Source of the DNA: Paenibacillus radicibacter
Lineage (GTDB): Bacteria; Bacillota; Bacilli; Paenibacillales; NBRC-103111
Assembly: GCF_024721995.1 (NCBI RefSeq)
Contig: NZ_JANQBC010000001.1
Location: 744,001-808,000, forward strand
Reading direction: 5' to 3'
Length of the DNA: 64,000 nt
Shown: one piece after another, positions 46,194 through 56,056 of the stretch
Numbering within the stretch: the stretch's first letter is position 1
How the letters are laid out: every line of letters starts with the position of its first letter
Position numbers and translations under genes: made by a program
Notes under the pieces: generated by a model
Databases searched by the model: none
Seen by the model: only the letters and a program-made list of their open reading frames with translations
What the model was told of the DNA's origin: nothing

Positions 46194-47654
46194 TTAGAAC
46201 CAACGGGAGGTAACCATTTTTTTGCGGGTATAGAACATAACACCATCCGTCCCGTTCACACCTAAATCACCGTAAAAAGAATCCTTGTGCCCCGCAAACG
46301 TAAACATCGCCATCGGAGCTGGTACGTTAACATTAATGCCGATCATTCCTGCATCAATATTTTCACGGAAGTGCCTCATATGTTCACCAGAGGAGGTATA
46401 GATGATTGCTCCGTTCGCGAACTTGGATTGATTGGTGAGCGTAATACCTTCATCCAAATCTTTAATTCGCACAATGCTTAGGACTGGTGCAAAAATTTCT
46501 TCCTGCCATATTTTCATATCCATCGTCACATGGTCGAATATCGTTGCTCCAAGATAATACCCGTTCGGATCGTCTGTCTCCGCATTCCTGCCATCTAGCA
46601 GCAAATCTGCTTGTTCTACGACCCCACTTTCAATCAAGCGAATGACACGCTGTCTATGCGTATCCCGAATCAGAGGGGCTACGAATGCGGTTGGATCAAG
46701 CCCGCTGCCAACTTTCAATTGCTGTGATTCCGACACGAGAAGTTCAATGAAGCGATCCGCAATTTCATCGACGACTGCCACAACTGATGTTGCCATACAG
46801 CGCTCTCCAGCACTCGCGAAAGCAGCTAGAATAATCCCCTGAACGGTCTTCTCTAAGTTGCAATCCGGCATTACAATAGCATGATTCTTCGCTCCAGCGA
46901 GCGCTTGCACTCTCTTCCCATTTCCCGTACCTGTTCGATATACATATTCCGCAACGGGCTGCGAACCGACGAACGATACCGCTTTGATGGTCGGATGTTC
47001 CAGAATCCCATTCACCACATCATGCGCTCCATGCACCATATTCAGTACACCCGACGGCAATCCCGCTTCCACCATCAGCTGCACCAAGCGTTCAGCAAGT
47101 AACGGCGTGCGTTCCGAAGGTTTGAGCACGAACGTATTGCCGCAAGCAATCGCCATCGGGAACAGCCATAACGGTACCATCATGGGAAAATTAAACGGGG
47201 TAATCCCTGCAACAACCCCAAGCGGATACCGATACACCGAACCTTCAATACCCGTCGCAATCTCAGGTAATGTCTGCCCCATCATGAGTGCCGGAGTTGC
47301 AGTCGCTGCTTCAACCGTCTCAATCCCACGCTGCACTTCACCTAGCGAATCCTTGAGATTTTTCCCATGTTCCATGACGATTAAGTGTGCAAGCTCTTCT
47401 GTATGTTGATTGAGCAGATGGATGAATGAATACAAGATCCGTGTTCGATTCGGAACAGGTGTCTTGCTCCACGAGACAAATGCCCTCTCAGCTGCTTCGA
47501 CCGCCAAGTTCAACTCATCCTTAGTCGATAACGGTACTTCTGCGATCACTTCACCTGTCGCCGGGTTGTACACCGGATCACACTTACCTGAATTAGATAT
47601 AACCCATTGCCCATCGATAAAATTGTTAAGCCTCTCCCTCGTCCCAACTGTCAT
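46194..47654 (-). CDS. mmsA: CoA-acylating (methyl)malonate-semialdehyde dehydrogenase
   Basis: MmsA converts malonate or methylmalonate semialdehyde to acetyl-CoA or propionyl-CoA and CO2. The 486-residue protein (start 47654, AGGAGGG 9 nt upstream) has [20 protein letters not shown], catalytic Cys in [13 protein letters not shown], and [13 protein letters not shown] at the end. In this operon it would finish beta-alanine (uracil) and 3-aminoisobutyrate (thymine) breakdown. Confidence 0.96.
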   Translation of the reverse strand: MTVGTRERLNNFIDGQWVISNSGKCDPVYNPATGEVIAEVPLSTKDELNLAVEAAERAFVSWSKTPVPNRTRILYSFIHLLNQHTEELAHLIVMEHGKNLKDSLGEVQRGIETVEAATATPALMMGQTLPEIATGIEGSVYRYPLGVVAGITPFNFPMMVPLWLFPMAIACGNTFVLKPSERTPLLAERLVQLMVEAGLPSGVLNMVHGAHDVVNGILEHPTIKAVSFVGSQPVAEYVYRTGTGNGKRVQALAGAKNHAIVMPDCNLEKTVQGIILAAFASAGERCMATSVVAVVDEIADRFIELLVSESQQLKVGSGLDPTAFVAPLIRDTHRQRVIRLIESGVVEQADLLLDGRNAETDDPNGYYLGATIFDHVTMDMKIWQEEIFAPVLSIVRIKDLDEGITLTNQSKFANGAIIYTSSGEHMRHFRENIDAGMIGINVNVPAPMAMFTFAGHKDSFYGDLGVNGTDGVMFYTRKKMVTSRWF

Positions 47655-47687
47655 CGGATTAATCCCTCCTGACTTCATTCTAGCGAT

Positions 47688-47936
47688 CTATACTTCGTCT
47701 TGATTCGATTTCTCTACACGATCTCTTTGGAATTGCTTTATAAGCAAATTCGATAAGTAAGTACGTGCTTCTGCCGTTAAAATTTGCAGTTTGATCAAGT
47801 TATCCGATTCATCTGGAGGCATCAATTCAAGTAGCATACCGCTTAAATCCTCCTGCACACCCGTGATTCGATATTTATCAGCGAGATAATGATCAATCTG
47901 CCGTTTCTCTTCTAATACTTCATGAAAGAATGACAC
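47688..47936 (-). CDS. 82-residue protein of unknown function in the pyrimidine operon
   Basis: Located 12 bp after the dihydropyrimidinase gene and 33 bp before mmsA, in the same direction. The sequence is charged and helical (MSFFHEVLEEKRQIDHYLAD, then LLELMPPDESDNLIKLQILT and a basic end). I see no membrane segment and no known motif. It may be a small accessory or assembly protein of the pathway; that is only from position. Confidence 0.75.
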   Translation of the reverse strand: MSFFHEVLEEKRQIDHYLADKYRITGVQEDLSGMLLELMPPDESDNLIKLQILTAEARTYLSNLLIKQFQRDRVEKSNQDEV

Positions 47937-47948
47937 TGCTCATCCCTC

Positions 47949-49337
47949 CTATTTCACGTTATACGGTTTTCTTTTGACAAAACGACCCGAACCAACTGTA
48001 CCGACAAACTGTTTATTCCGCACAATAAATTCACCACGCGACAGCACCGAGACAGGTTCTCCCGTCACTTTCATACCTTCAAACGCACTATAATCCACAT
48101 TCATATGATGTGTCTCAGCGGATAAGACGCGCTCTACATTCGGATCGAAGATGACGAGATCAGCGTCACTACCTACAGCAATCGTTCCTTTTTGCGGGAA
48201 GAGACCGAACAACTTGCTACTTCGAGTGGACACCAGATCGACGAATTGATGAATCGAGATCCGATCTTTCAACACCCCTTCGGAAAATAACAAACTAAAA
48301 CGATCCTCAATAATCGGACCACCGTTCGGAATTTTACTAAAGTCACCACGACCGAGCTCTTTTTGCCCATTAAAATTAAATGAACATTGATCTGAACCAA
48401 CTGTTTGCAACTGTCCGTTCTTCAGGGCATTCCACAATACTTCTTGATGCCAAGCTTCGCGAAGTGGTGGTGACCATACATATTTCGCTCCTTCAAATTC
48501 CGGACGCTCCAAGTAGGATTGATCGAGTACCAAGTACTGCGGGCATGTTTCGCCCCATATCTCAAGTCCTTGATTGCGGGCTTCTGCAATTTGCTGTACT
48601 GCTTCTGCACAAGTGACATGCACAACGTATAGACGCGAATTTGCAAGTCCAGTCAGCCTTGCAGCCCGACCTGTGGCTTCGCCTTCCAATTCAGAAGGTC
48701 TTGTTAGCGCATGATAGATTGGGTCTGTCTGACCGTTCTTTAGCGCCTCTTGAACGAGATAATCGATCACATCACCATTCTCGGCATGCACCATAACGAG
48801 TGCACCGAGTTCTTTGGCTTGCAGCAAAGTGCGGTACAACGTCCCATCATCGGCTTGCAGCACGTTTTTGTAAGCCATGAACACTTTGAAGGATGTTACA
48901 CCTTCCTCTTTAATCACCTGTGGAAGTTCACTTAACACTTGGTCGTTGATCTCTGAGATCATCAGGTGAAAGCCAAAGTCAATAACTGCTTTGCCCTCTG
49001 CCTTTGCATGCCAAGTTTGAAGGGCATTGCGAAGTGGTTCACCTTTATTCGTCAAGCAAAAGTCGACGATCGTCGTCGTTCCACCAAATGCAGCTGCAAT
49101 CGTGCCTGTTTCAAAATCGTCTGCCGTAATCGTCCCGCCAAATGGCATATCCAGATGCGTATGCGGATCTACACCGCCAGGGAACACATAACAACCGGAT
49201 GCATCGACGATTTCAGCATCTGTATCCTCTAGATGAACACCAATCGCTTCTATTTTGCCATCGCGAATGCGAATGTCAGCTTGGTACTTATCTCTTGCTG
49301 TTACTATCGTTCCACCTCGAATAATTTTGATGGTCAT
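47949..49337 (-). CDS. hydA: Dihydropyrimidinase
   Basis: Hydrolyses dihydrouracil and dihydrothymine to N-carbamoyl-beta-amino acids. The 462-residue amidohydrolase has the metal motif FPGGVDPHTHLDMPFGG, the carboxylated Lys in VTSFKVFMAYK, and histidines in VMVHAENGD and LYVVHVTC. AGGAGG precedes the ATG. Repeat copy 3 fills the space to preA upstream. Confidence 0.95.
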   Translation of the reverse strand: MTIKIIRGGTIVTARDKYQADIRIRDGKIEAIGVHLEDTDAEIVDASGCYVFPGGVDPHTHLDMPFGGTITADDFETGTIAAAFGGTTTIVDFCLTNKGEPLRNALQTWHAKAEGKAVIDFGFHLMISEINDQVLSELPQVIKEEGVTSFKVFMAYKNVLQADDGTLYRTLLQAKELGALVMVHAENGDVIDYLVQEALKNGQTDPIYHALTRPSELEGEATGRAARLTGLANSRLYVVHVTCAEAVQQIAEARNQGLEIWGETCPQYLVLDQSYLERPEFEGAKYVWSPPLREAWHQEVLWNALKNGQLQTVGSDQCSFNFNGQKELGRGDFSKIPNGGPIIEDRFSLLFSEGVLKDRISIHQFVDLVSTRSSKLFGLFPQKGTIAVGSDADLVIFDPNVERVLSAETHHMNVDYSAFEGMKVTGEPVSVLSRGEFIVRNKQFVGTVGSGRFVKRKPYNVK

Positions 49338-49362
49338 TGGTATCGCCTCCTACAACTTAATC

Positions 49363-49523
49363 GTGTGTTCGATAAGTTTGGCCACTACGAAGAAAAAAGA
49401 ACTTCCGATCACTCTCGAAATCATGAATTTTGAATTTATTATGTGGTATTTTCATGATTTCAAAGGCGAACGCTTCGCCTCTCCAGTTTCTTTCTTCTTC
49501 TACGTTAAACTTATCGATCACAC
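49363..49523 (-). repeat. Structured interspersed repeat, copy 3
   Basis: 161-bp element in the opposite orientation to copies 1 and 2. Outer inverted repeat GTGTG(T/A)TCGATAAGTTT. Compared with copy 1, its apical stem has TCATGA on both sides where the others have TCGTGA and TCACGA: a compensating change. Its inner hairpin is a perfect GGCGAA-GCG-TTCGCC. It runs from 9 bp after the preA stop to just before the dihydropyrimidinase ribosome binding site. Confidence 0.9.
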
Positions 49524-49531
49524 CCTCACCC

Positions 49532-50809
49532 TTAATTGACTATCCGCTGCGCTAACTCCGCCAAGGCCTGCTGACGCTGGTTCCAAGACATAGGTGCATC
49601 GGCAGATGGAACTTCCACCATGTTAATGGCGCCTTCTACTGGACAGACGATCGAGCACAAGTTACAGCCGACACAATCTTCTTCATGCACTTGAAGATAT
49701 GCTCTTCCGTTGCTATCAACTAATCGCTCAATACATTGATGTGCCGTATCTTCGCATGCAATGTGGCATTTGTTGCAGTTGATGCAAGTATCAGTGTTGA
49801 TATTGGCGACAATCTTGTAGTTCAAATCCAGATCGCCCCAATTCGAGTATCGCTCTACAGAGCGACCCACGATATCCATGACTCTGGCGATGCCTTTATC
49901 ATCCAGATAATCGTTCAATCCTTCGGTCATTTCCTCGACGATACGGAAGCCATGATGCATCGCTGCGGTACAAACCTGAACGCCCGATGCTCCCATTAGC
50001 ATGAACTCCACTGCATCACGCCAAGTAGAGATACCACCAATTCCAGAGATCGGTACGCCAACCCTTGGATCACGAGCACACTCTGACAGCATATTGAGTG
50101 CAATCGGCTTCACGGCAGGGCCGCAATAACCACCATGTGCCCCTTTGCCACCAACATGTGGAATCGTGTTCCACGTATCAAGATCGACACCTGCTAATGA
50201 GTTGATCGTATTAATGAGGGAGATCGCATCCGCCCCACCTTGTACAGCAGCCCTTGCCGTAGTCGTAATATCCGTTATATTCGGCGTCAGCTTCACAATA
50301 ACTGGCGTCGTCGCCACTTCCTTCACCCACATCGTCTGTGCTTCAACGAGATCAGGCTGCTGCCCTGAAGCAGCTCCCATCCCACGTTCAGCCATTCCAT
50401 GCGGACAACCGAAGTTCAATTCAAGTCCATCAACACCAACAGCTTCCACCCTTTTCACAATCTCATGCCACTTACGCTGCTTCGGTTCCACCATTAAGGA
50501 CACAACCACCGCATGATCGGGAAATCGCTTCTTCGTCTCGTATATTTCCTTTAAGTTCACTTCCAGTGGACGATCGGTTATGAGTTCAATATTGTTGAAC
50601 CCTGCAACCCGTTGTCCGTTGAAGTGAACCGCTGCAAATCGTGAAGAAGTGTTAATAATCGGATCGCCTAACGTCTTCCAGACGGCGCCGCCCCAACCCG
50701 ATTCAAATGCACGCTGCACTTGATAACCCGTATTTGTCGGAGGTGCTGAAGCAAGCCAGAATGGGTTAGGAGCTGTAATTCCTGCAAGATTAATACGTAG
50801 ATCAGCCAT
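49532..50809 (-). CDS. preA: NAD-dependent dihydropyrimidine dehydrogenase subunit PreA
   Basis: PreA reduces uracil and thymine. The 425-residue protein has the FMN TIM barrel (GLELNFGCPHGMAERGMG, VKLTPNITDITTTA, PISGIGGISTWRDAVEFMLM) and two C-terminal 4Fe-4S clusters: CINCNKCHIACEDTAHQC and CVGCNLCSIVCP. It starts 2 bp after preT. Confidence 0.96.
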   Translation of the reverse strand: MADLRINLAGITAPNPFWLASAPPTNTGYQVQRAFESGWGGAVWKTLGDPIINTSSRFAAVHFNGQRVAGFNNIELITDRPLEVNLKEIYETKKRFPDHAVVVSLMVEPKQRKWHEIVKRVEAVGVDGLELNFGCPHGMAERGMGAASGQQPDLVEAQTMWVKEVATTPVIVKLTPNITDITTTARAAVQGGADAISLINTINSLAGVDLDTWNTIPHVGGKGAHGGYCGPAVKPIALNMLSECARDPRVGVPISGIGGISTWRDAVEFMLMGASGVQVCTAAMHHGFRIVEEMTEGLNDYLDDKGIARVMDIVGRSVERYSNWGDLDLNYKIVANINTDTCINCNKCHIACEDTAHQCIERLVDSNGRAYLQVHEEDCVGCNLCSIVCPVEGAINMVEVPSADAPMSWNQRQQALAELAQRIVN

Positions 50810-50811
50810 GC

Positions 50812-52161
50812 CTATTCCTCCCCTATGAGCTGTTTGTAGATCGCACGAGCTGCCAACTTCCCTTGCTGGGATGCGGCCACTACCATCGCTTCACCTTGTC
50901 CATCGCCGAACACCACATCCCCTGCGGCATAGATGCGTGGATTCGATGTCTGATACGATCCCGCATCAATACGGACAACTCCACCTCGATGTTCAATTCC
51001 CATGGATTCGATAAGTGGCAAGTGACGCGTCTGCCCAATCGCTTTAACGACTGCATCTACTTCTATCACAAATTCAGAACCTTCAATGGCAACCGGACGT
51101 GGACGACCACCGCCCTCTACCTCCACTAAGCGCATACGCACGCATTCGAGCCCTACTACACGGTCCTCATCATTGCCAATGATCCGTTTCGGTGCTGTCA
51201 GCCAGCGGAACTCGACTCCATCTTGCTTCGCAAATTCATATTCGAAATCATAAGCCGTCATTTCCTCGCGAGTCCGACGGTATACCATTTTCACTTGCTT
51301 CGCTCCAAGTCGGACCGAACAAGTAGCCGCATCCACGGCCGTATTGCCTGCCCCAATGACCGCTACCCTCGCTCCATGTAAATCAACCGCTTCTCCCTGC
51401 TTGGTTGATTCTACAAACTCTATCGCATCATACACATCCGCCAGATCTTCACCCTCAATTCCAAGCATCGGCACACTGGACATCCCTACTGCAAGCATAA
51501 TGGTATCGAACTTCGCTAACAGCTCATCCACCGAAATATCCACACCAACCTTTACGCCTGTACGAATTTCCACTCCTAGCTGCCGAACTTGATCCACTTC
51601 CCAGAGCGACACTTCCTGCGGCAATCGGAACGACACGATTCCATACGTATTTAATCCGCCAGCCATTGGCTTTGCCTCATAGATTGTAACTTTGAAACCG
51701 TATCTAGCAAGTTCACGTGCTGCCGCAAGTCCAGCTGGACCACCGCCGATGACCGCAACCTTCTTTCCATTGCGAGGTCCGGCAGTGAACAATTGCTGCT
51801 TATTGTGAATAGCCCAATCTGTGGCATAGCGCTGCAAGTCACCGATTCGAATCGGATTCGATGTGTCATTAAGTACACAGGCACCTTCACACAATTCGAT
51901 AGTCGGACATACACGCGAGCAGCTAGCACCAAGTGCATTTGCATCCATAATGGCGCGTGCAGCTCCTTTGATGTTGTCAGTTGCAATTCGCTTGATGAAA
52001 GATGGAATGTTAATCCCTGTCGGGCAAGCATTAATACATGGTGCATCATAGCAATATAGACAGCGATTCGATTCCTCCTGTGCTTCTTTGGGCCGCATGC
52101 CAGGCTTGATCTCTGCAAAATTCCGTTTTAACTCATCCACTGAAATAAATACACGACTCAT
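50812..52161 (-). CDS. preT: NAD-dependent dihydropyrimidine dehydrogenase subunit PreT
   Basis: PreT passes electrons from NADH via FAD and Fe-S to PreA. Landmarks: CLYCYDAPCINACPTGINIP and CSRVCPTIELCEGACV (N-terminal Fe-S ligands), FAD motif VAVIGGGPAGLAAARELARY, NAD motif VAVIGAGNTAVDAATCSVRL. The ATG at 52161 (GAAGGTG 9 nt upstream; 449 residues) is used; the frame back to 52239 runs into repeat copy 4. Confidence 0.95.
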   Translation of the reverse strand: MSRVFISVDELKRNFAEIKPGMRPKEAQEESNRCLYCYDAPCINACPTGINIPSFIKRIATDNIKGAARAIMDANALGASCSRVCPTIELCEGACVLNDTSNPIRIGDLQRYATDWAIHNKQQLFTAGPRNGKKVAVIGGGPAGLAAARELARYGFKVTIYEAKPMAGGLNTYGIVSFRLPQEVSLWEVDQVRQLGVEIRTGVKVGVDISVDELLAKFDTIMLAVGMSSVPMLGIEGEDLADVYDAIEFVESTKQGEAVDLHGARVAVIGAGNTAVDAATCSVRLGAKQVKMVYRRTREEMTAYDFEYEFAKQDGVEFRWLTAPKRIIGNDEDRVVGLECVRMRLVEVEGGGRPRPVAIEGSEFVIEVDAVVKAIGQTRHLPLIESMGIEHRGGVVRIDAGSYQTSNPRIYAAGDVVFGDGQGEAMVVAASQQGKLAARAIYKQLIGEE

Positions 52162-52201
52162 CACAAGCATCACCTTCTTTCGCGTTATCGCTAATCTCAG
52201 C

Positions 52202-52359
52202 GTGCTCATAAAGTTGGACCACTTCAGAGAAAAAAGCACTTCCGGTCGCTGTTGAAATCGTGAAAATTTTGATTAGATGAGGTGGTTATTTCACGATTTC
52301 AAAGGCGAACACTTCGTTCCTCCAGTGCTTCTTTCTCTTACGTTTTACTTTATGAGCAC
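52202..52359 (-). repeat. Structured interspersed repeat, copy 4
   Basis: 158-bp element, same orientation as copy 3. Outer inverted repeat GTGCTCATAAAGT, perfect over 13 bp and unlike those of the other copies. The core is close to copy 1 (GCGACCGGAAGTGCTTTTTT on the complementary strand). It ends 5 bp from the beta-ureidopropionase stop and fills the gap to preT. Confidence 0.9.
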
Positions 52360-52363
52360 CCTT

Positions 52364-53245
52364 TCACAAATCCGTCATCGCACCATACGTCTCAGGACGT
52401 CGGTCTCGGTAAAACTGCCAGACATCCCGTACCTCATGAATCAGTTCCTTATCCATCACACCGATTACAACCTCCTTCTGGTCCCGACTGCCCATCGCCA
52501 CCATATTGCCCCTTGGGTCAACGAGATAAGATTGACCATAGAACTCGCCCATATTCCAAGGTGCTTCGTAACCAACGCGATTAATTGCTGCCACATAGTA
52601 TCCATTTGCCACGGCATGTGCAGGCTGTTCAAGCTTCCACAAGTACTCCGATGTCCCCGCCACCGTTGCCGAAGGATTGAACACGATCTCAGCCCCATTA
52701 AGTCCGAGCAATCTCGCCCCTTCTGGGAAATGCCGATCATAGCAAATGTAAACACCAACCCTCGCGAATGCTGTCTGGAACACAGGATAACCAACATTTC
52801 CTGGTCTAAAATAGTACTTCTCCCAAAACCCACATCCATTATTTCCTGCCGCCACTTGTGGGATATGGTGCTTCCGATATTTCCCTAAGTAACTCCCATC
52901 GGCATCAATCACCGCTGCTGTATTATAGTAAGAAGCAATTCCTTCTCTTTCATAGATTGGTAAAATAATGACGACACCCAGTTCACGCGCTAAATCTTGA
53001 AACAGCTTCGTCGTCGGGCCATTCGGAATTTCTTCGGCAGCGTCATACCACTTCGTCTTCTGCTCTGCACAGAAGTAGGGTCCATAGAACACTTCCTGCA
53101 AGCAAATGATTTGTGCCCCTTTACTTGCCGCCTCTTGCACAAGCTTCAGATGCTTCTCCACCGCTGCTCGCTTGTGCACCTCGACTGGTTCATCTCCATG
53201 CACCTCATGCGAAGCTTGAATAAGTCCAATCTTCACTTTATTCAC
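52364..53245 (-). CDS. Beta-ureidopropionase, nitrilase superfamily
   Basis: Hydrolyses N-carbamoyl-beta-alanine to beta-alanine, CO2 and ammonia. The 293-residue protein has the Glu-Lys-Cys triad: ICLQEVFYGPYF, YRKHHIPQV and VGVYICYDRHFPEGARLLG. It overlaps the M20-type gene upstream by 8 bp. Confidence 0.93.
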   Translation of the reverse strand: MNKVKIGLIQASHEVHGDEPVEVHKRAAVEKHLKLVQEAASKGAQIICLQEVFYGPYFCAEQKTKWYDAAEEIPNGPTTKLFQDLARELGVVIILPIYEREGIASYYNTAAVIDADGSYLGKYRKHHIPQVAAGNNGCGFWEKYYFRPGNVGYPVFQTAFARVGVYICYDRHFPEGARLLGLNGAEIVFNPSATVAGTSEYLWKLEQPAHAVANGYYVAAINRVGYEAPWNMGEFYGQSYLVDPRGNMVAMGSRDQKEVVIGVMDKELIHEVRDVWQFYRDRRPETYGAMTDL

Positions 53246-54521
53246 TGGAATTCCCCCTTTGCAGCTTCGATGCCAGTTCTCGCACGGTGCGGTAGAGCAG
53301 CTCGGTTCCTAAACTAATATCTTCTGGCGCCGAATACTCCTGAGGATTGTGACTAATGCCTGCCCGAGAGTTCACGAAGATCATTCCATAGTCGCAATAA
53401 TAGGACAGCACGAGCGCATCGTGGAATGGCCCACTCATCAGCTCAGGAGGTGTTACACCGAGTTCAGCAGCCTGCTCACGCATGATGTCTTGAATCCATC
53501 CCGCACAATAACGAGATTCACTGTTCGTATCTTCCCGTACGGTGTACGTCAGTCCATGCTCAGCAGCCGTATCCTCTAATAGATTCGCCAGCTTCACTTC
53601 CAGCCCATGACGACGATCCAAATCGATGTCTCGCAAATCAACAGTGAAGCTCACCTTCTCTGGAATAATGTTACGAGAATCAGGAAATACCGATAGAGAG
53701 CCAACCGTTCCCACCGTCGGTGCCCCCGGCTCACTTCGTGCAATTTCATTTAAGCCAATAATGACTTTCGCAGCGCCCATAAGCGCATCTTGACGTAAAT
53801 TCATCGGAACTGAACCTGTATGCCCTGCAACACCTATCATCTCAACCGTCAACCATAGCGGGCCTGCTATCCCCGTCACAATGCCAATCTGTGCCCCTTT
53901 GGATTCAAGTACAGGTCCTTGCTCAATATGCAGCTCAAGGAACGTTCCAATACTTCCCTCTGGATATCTGGACTCCTCAAATCGCTCTGGATCACATCCG
54001 AAACTGATAAGCGCCTCTCTGCGCGAAACTCCCTGCTTATCTGTCCGCTCCAGCTCCCCCTCTTCCAAGCGCCCCATCATGCCCCTTGAACCGAACAATC
54101 CCTTATTAAACCGACATCCTTCTTCATCGCAAAAGGCGACCACTTCAATCGGCATCTCCGGTACGAACTTCGCTTCGATTAAAGTCTGGACAACTTCAAG
54201 CGCACCCAGAACACCAATCGACCCGTCGAATCTACCCCCATAAGGCTGCGAATCAATATGAGAACCAAGCATGAGAATAGGTAGAGTAGGATCTCGACCC
54301 TCCAGACGACCGATTAAATTTCCATAATCATCGACTCGTGCCGTAAGTCCGATCTCTTCCATCCAAGACTTCACAAGCTGAACACCTTCATAATCTTCCT
54401 TGGACAAAGCAAGCCTGCAGACGCCAGTCTCACCAATCCGCCCGATTTGTGATAAATCATGAATGCGTTTATGTAATCGCTCGCTTTGTATCGTTAAAGT
54501 TGAGGATTGTATCATCGTCAT
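53238..54521 (-). CDS. M20-family N-carbamoyl amidohydrolase (Zn-dependent hydantoinase/carbamoylase)
   Basis: The 427-residue binuclear metal hydrolase has LGSHIDSQPYGGRFDGSIGV (metal ligands His and Asp), FCDEEGCRFNKGLFGSRGM (Glu pair) and ELHIEQGPVLE. The family includes allantoate amidohydrolase, N-carbamoyl-L-amino acid hydrolase and the M20 beta-ureidopropionase. It is a second candidate for the same step as the nitrilase-type enzyme next to it. Confidence 0.9.
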   Translation of the reverse strand: MTMIQSSTLTIQSERLHKRIHDLSQIGRIGETGVCRLALSKEDYEGVQLVKSWMEEIGLTARVDDYGNLIGRLEGRDPTLPILMLGSHIDSQPYGGRFDGSIGVLGALEVVQTLIEAKFVPEMPIEVVAFCDEEGCRFNKGLFGSRGMMGRLEEGELERTDKQGVSRREALISFGCDPERFEESRYPEGSIGTFLELHIEQGPVLESKGAQIGIVTGIAGPLWLTVEMIGVAGHTGSVPMNLRQDALMGAAKVIIGLNEIARSEPGAPTVGTVGSLSVFPDSRNIIPEKVSFTVDLRDIDLDRRHGLEVKLANLLEDTAAEHGLTYTVREDTNSESRYCAGWIQDIMREQAAELGVTPPELMSGPFHDALVLSYYCDYGMIFVNSRAGISHNPQEYSAPEDISLGTELLYRTVRELASKLQRGNSSE

Positions 54522-54533
54522 TAGCTCCTTTCC

Positions 54534-55889
54534 CTACAAGTTCGCAAACGCATTCTCAAGCGTACTAGCAATAAAATCAAGCTCTTCCTCTGACGTAACA
54601 AATGGAGGTGCAATCGTTAAGATGTTCGCATATCCCGGTACCGTATCCCCATTCTTACCGACAATGAGTCCTTGTTGCTTACAGCTTTGGAGTACTCGAA
54701 GCACTTTATCTGCCGATGCAGGCGTCTTAGATACCCGGTCTTCCACCATCTCTATTCCGCACATGAATCCGAAATAGCGGATCTCACCTACATTGGGGTG
54801 GGCTGCAACAATAGACAGTTTTTCACGAAGCTTCTCACCAAGCTCTGCTGCACGCGCAACGAGTCCCTCCCGCTCCAAGATGTTCATATTTTCAAGCGCA
54901 ACGGCGCATGAAACAGGATTACCCCCGAATGTATTCACGTGCCTAAGGTGCGATGTAGCACCAGGTGCTTTGAAACTCTCATAAAAATCTGCACGGACAG
55001 CCGTCGCAGATAATGGCGCGTAAGCGCTGGTTAATCCTTTTGCCATCGTAACGATCTCTGGTTTCACATTATAATTCTGATGTCCGAATCGCTTGCCAGA
55101 GCGCCCTACCCCACAGATTACTTCATCCACGATCATTAGAACGCCGTACTTATCACAGATCGATCGAACCTTAGCAAGATACTCGTCCTGTGGGACAATG
55201 ACACCGCCACCTGTAATAACAGGCTCTAGTATGACGGCTGCAACCGTCTCTGGACCTTCCGCAATAATCGTATCCTCATACGCTTTGGCACATTGCATGG
55301 CACAGGTATCATGTTTTTGCCCGAAAGGACAGCGATAGCAATACGGAGGTGGCACATGCACGAATCCTGTTCCAAGCGGTTCATATTTGATTTTTCTTGA
55401 AGACTGCCCTGTCGCACCTAACGCCCCCATGGAATTACCATGATAAGCACGATAGCGCGAAATAAATTTATAGCGTGTTCCTTCACCTTTTTGATGAAAA
55501 TATTGCCTGACGATCTTAAATGCCACCTCATTTGCATCAGAACCTGAATTCGAAAAGAAAATCCGATACTCACCATCCAACCAATCACTAATCTTCTCAG
55601 CAAGCTGAATTCCGGGTTCGTGGGACTGAGACATCGGAGAATATGCAAGCGTTTTCATTTGCTGATAAGCCGCTTGCGCAATTTCTTCACGACCATGACC
55701 TACATTGACACACCACAAACCTGACATACCATCTAAGTAGCGATTTCCATCTACATCTGTGATCCAGCTGCCTTCACCTGAGGCGAATATCATCGGATTA
55801 TCATTATGTGGAGACATGTGATGCCACACATATTTACGATCTTTTGCTAATAAGTCTTCCTTACTTCCTGCATCCTCAATCTGACTCAA
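54534..55889 (-). CDS. Class III aminotransferase, probably beta-alanine:pyruvate
   Basis: The 451-residue PLP enzyme has FSNSGSDANEVAFKIVRQYF, LMIVDEVICGVGRSGKRFGH (Asp) and the Schiff-base Lys in VTMAKGLTSAYAPLSA. Among class III enzymes, beta-alanine/omega-amino acid transaminase fits the operon: it would make malonate semialdehyde for MmsA. First gene of the minus-strand pyrimidine operon, divergent from the transporter. Confidence 0.88.
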   Translation of the reverse strand: MSQIEDAGSKEDLLAKDRKYVWHHMSPHNDNPMIFASGEGSWITDVDGNRYLDGMSGLWCVNVGHGREEIAQAAYQQMKTLAYSPMSQSHEPGIQLAEKISDWLDGEYRIFFSNSGSDANEVAFKIVRQYFHQKGEGTRYKFISRYRAYHGNSMGALGATGQSSRKIKYEPLGTGFVHVPPPYCYRCPFGQKHDTCAMQCAKAYEDTIIAEGPETVAAVILEPVITGGGVIVPQDEYLAKVRSICDKYGVLMIVDEVICGVGRSGKRFGHQNYNVKPEIVTMAKGLTSAYAPLSATAVRADFYESFKAPGATSHLRHVNTFGGNPVSCAVALENMNILEREGLVARAAELGEKLREKLSIVAAHPNVGEIRYFGFMCGIEMVEDRVSKTPASADKVLRVLQSCKQQGLIVGKNGDTVPGYANILTIAPPFVTSEEELDFIASTLENAFANL

Positions 55890-55955
55890 GCTACATTACC
55901 CCTTCCCACACATGCCCATATTACGCTGACATTACTATTCTATTAATGAAGGGTT

Positions 55956-55972
55956 TTCATATAGTACATGAA
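55956..55972. promoter_or_regulatory. Inverted repeat in the divergent pyrimidine promoter region
   Basis: TTCAT-N7-ATGAA lies in the 167-bp gap between the transaminase and the NCS1 transporter. It is a possible shared operator; I could not place confident -35/-10 boxes on either strand. Confidence 0.3.
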
Positions 55973-56056
55973 TATTCAAGAAAGCACCCGAGTACAATCG
56001 TTGTTAGAGGGCATTGTCTTCTATGCATCGGCAACCACTCGTAGAGGAGGGATCGT

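Noticed and set aside
49363-49523. Structured repeat as an insertion sequence
   Set aside because: No transposase frame is present; all four copies are about 160 bp and I see no clear target-site duplications.
52162-52239. N-terminal extension of PreT
   Set aside because: It runs into structured repeat copy 4; GAAGGTG precedes the ATG at 52161.
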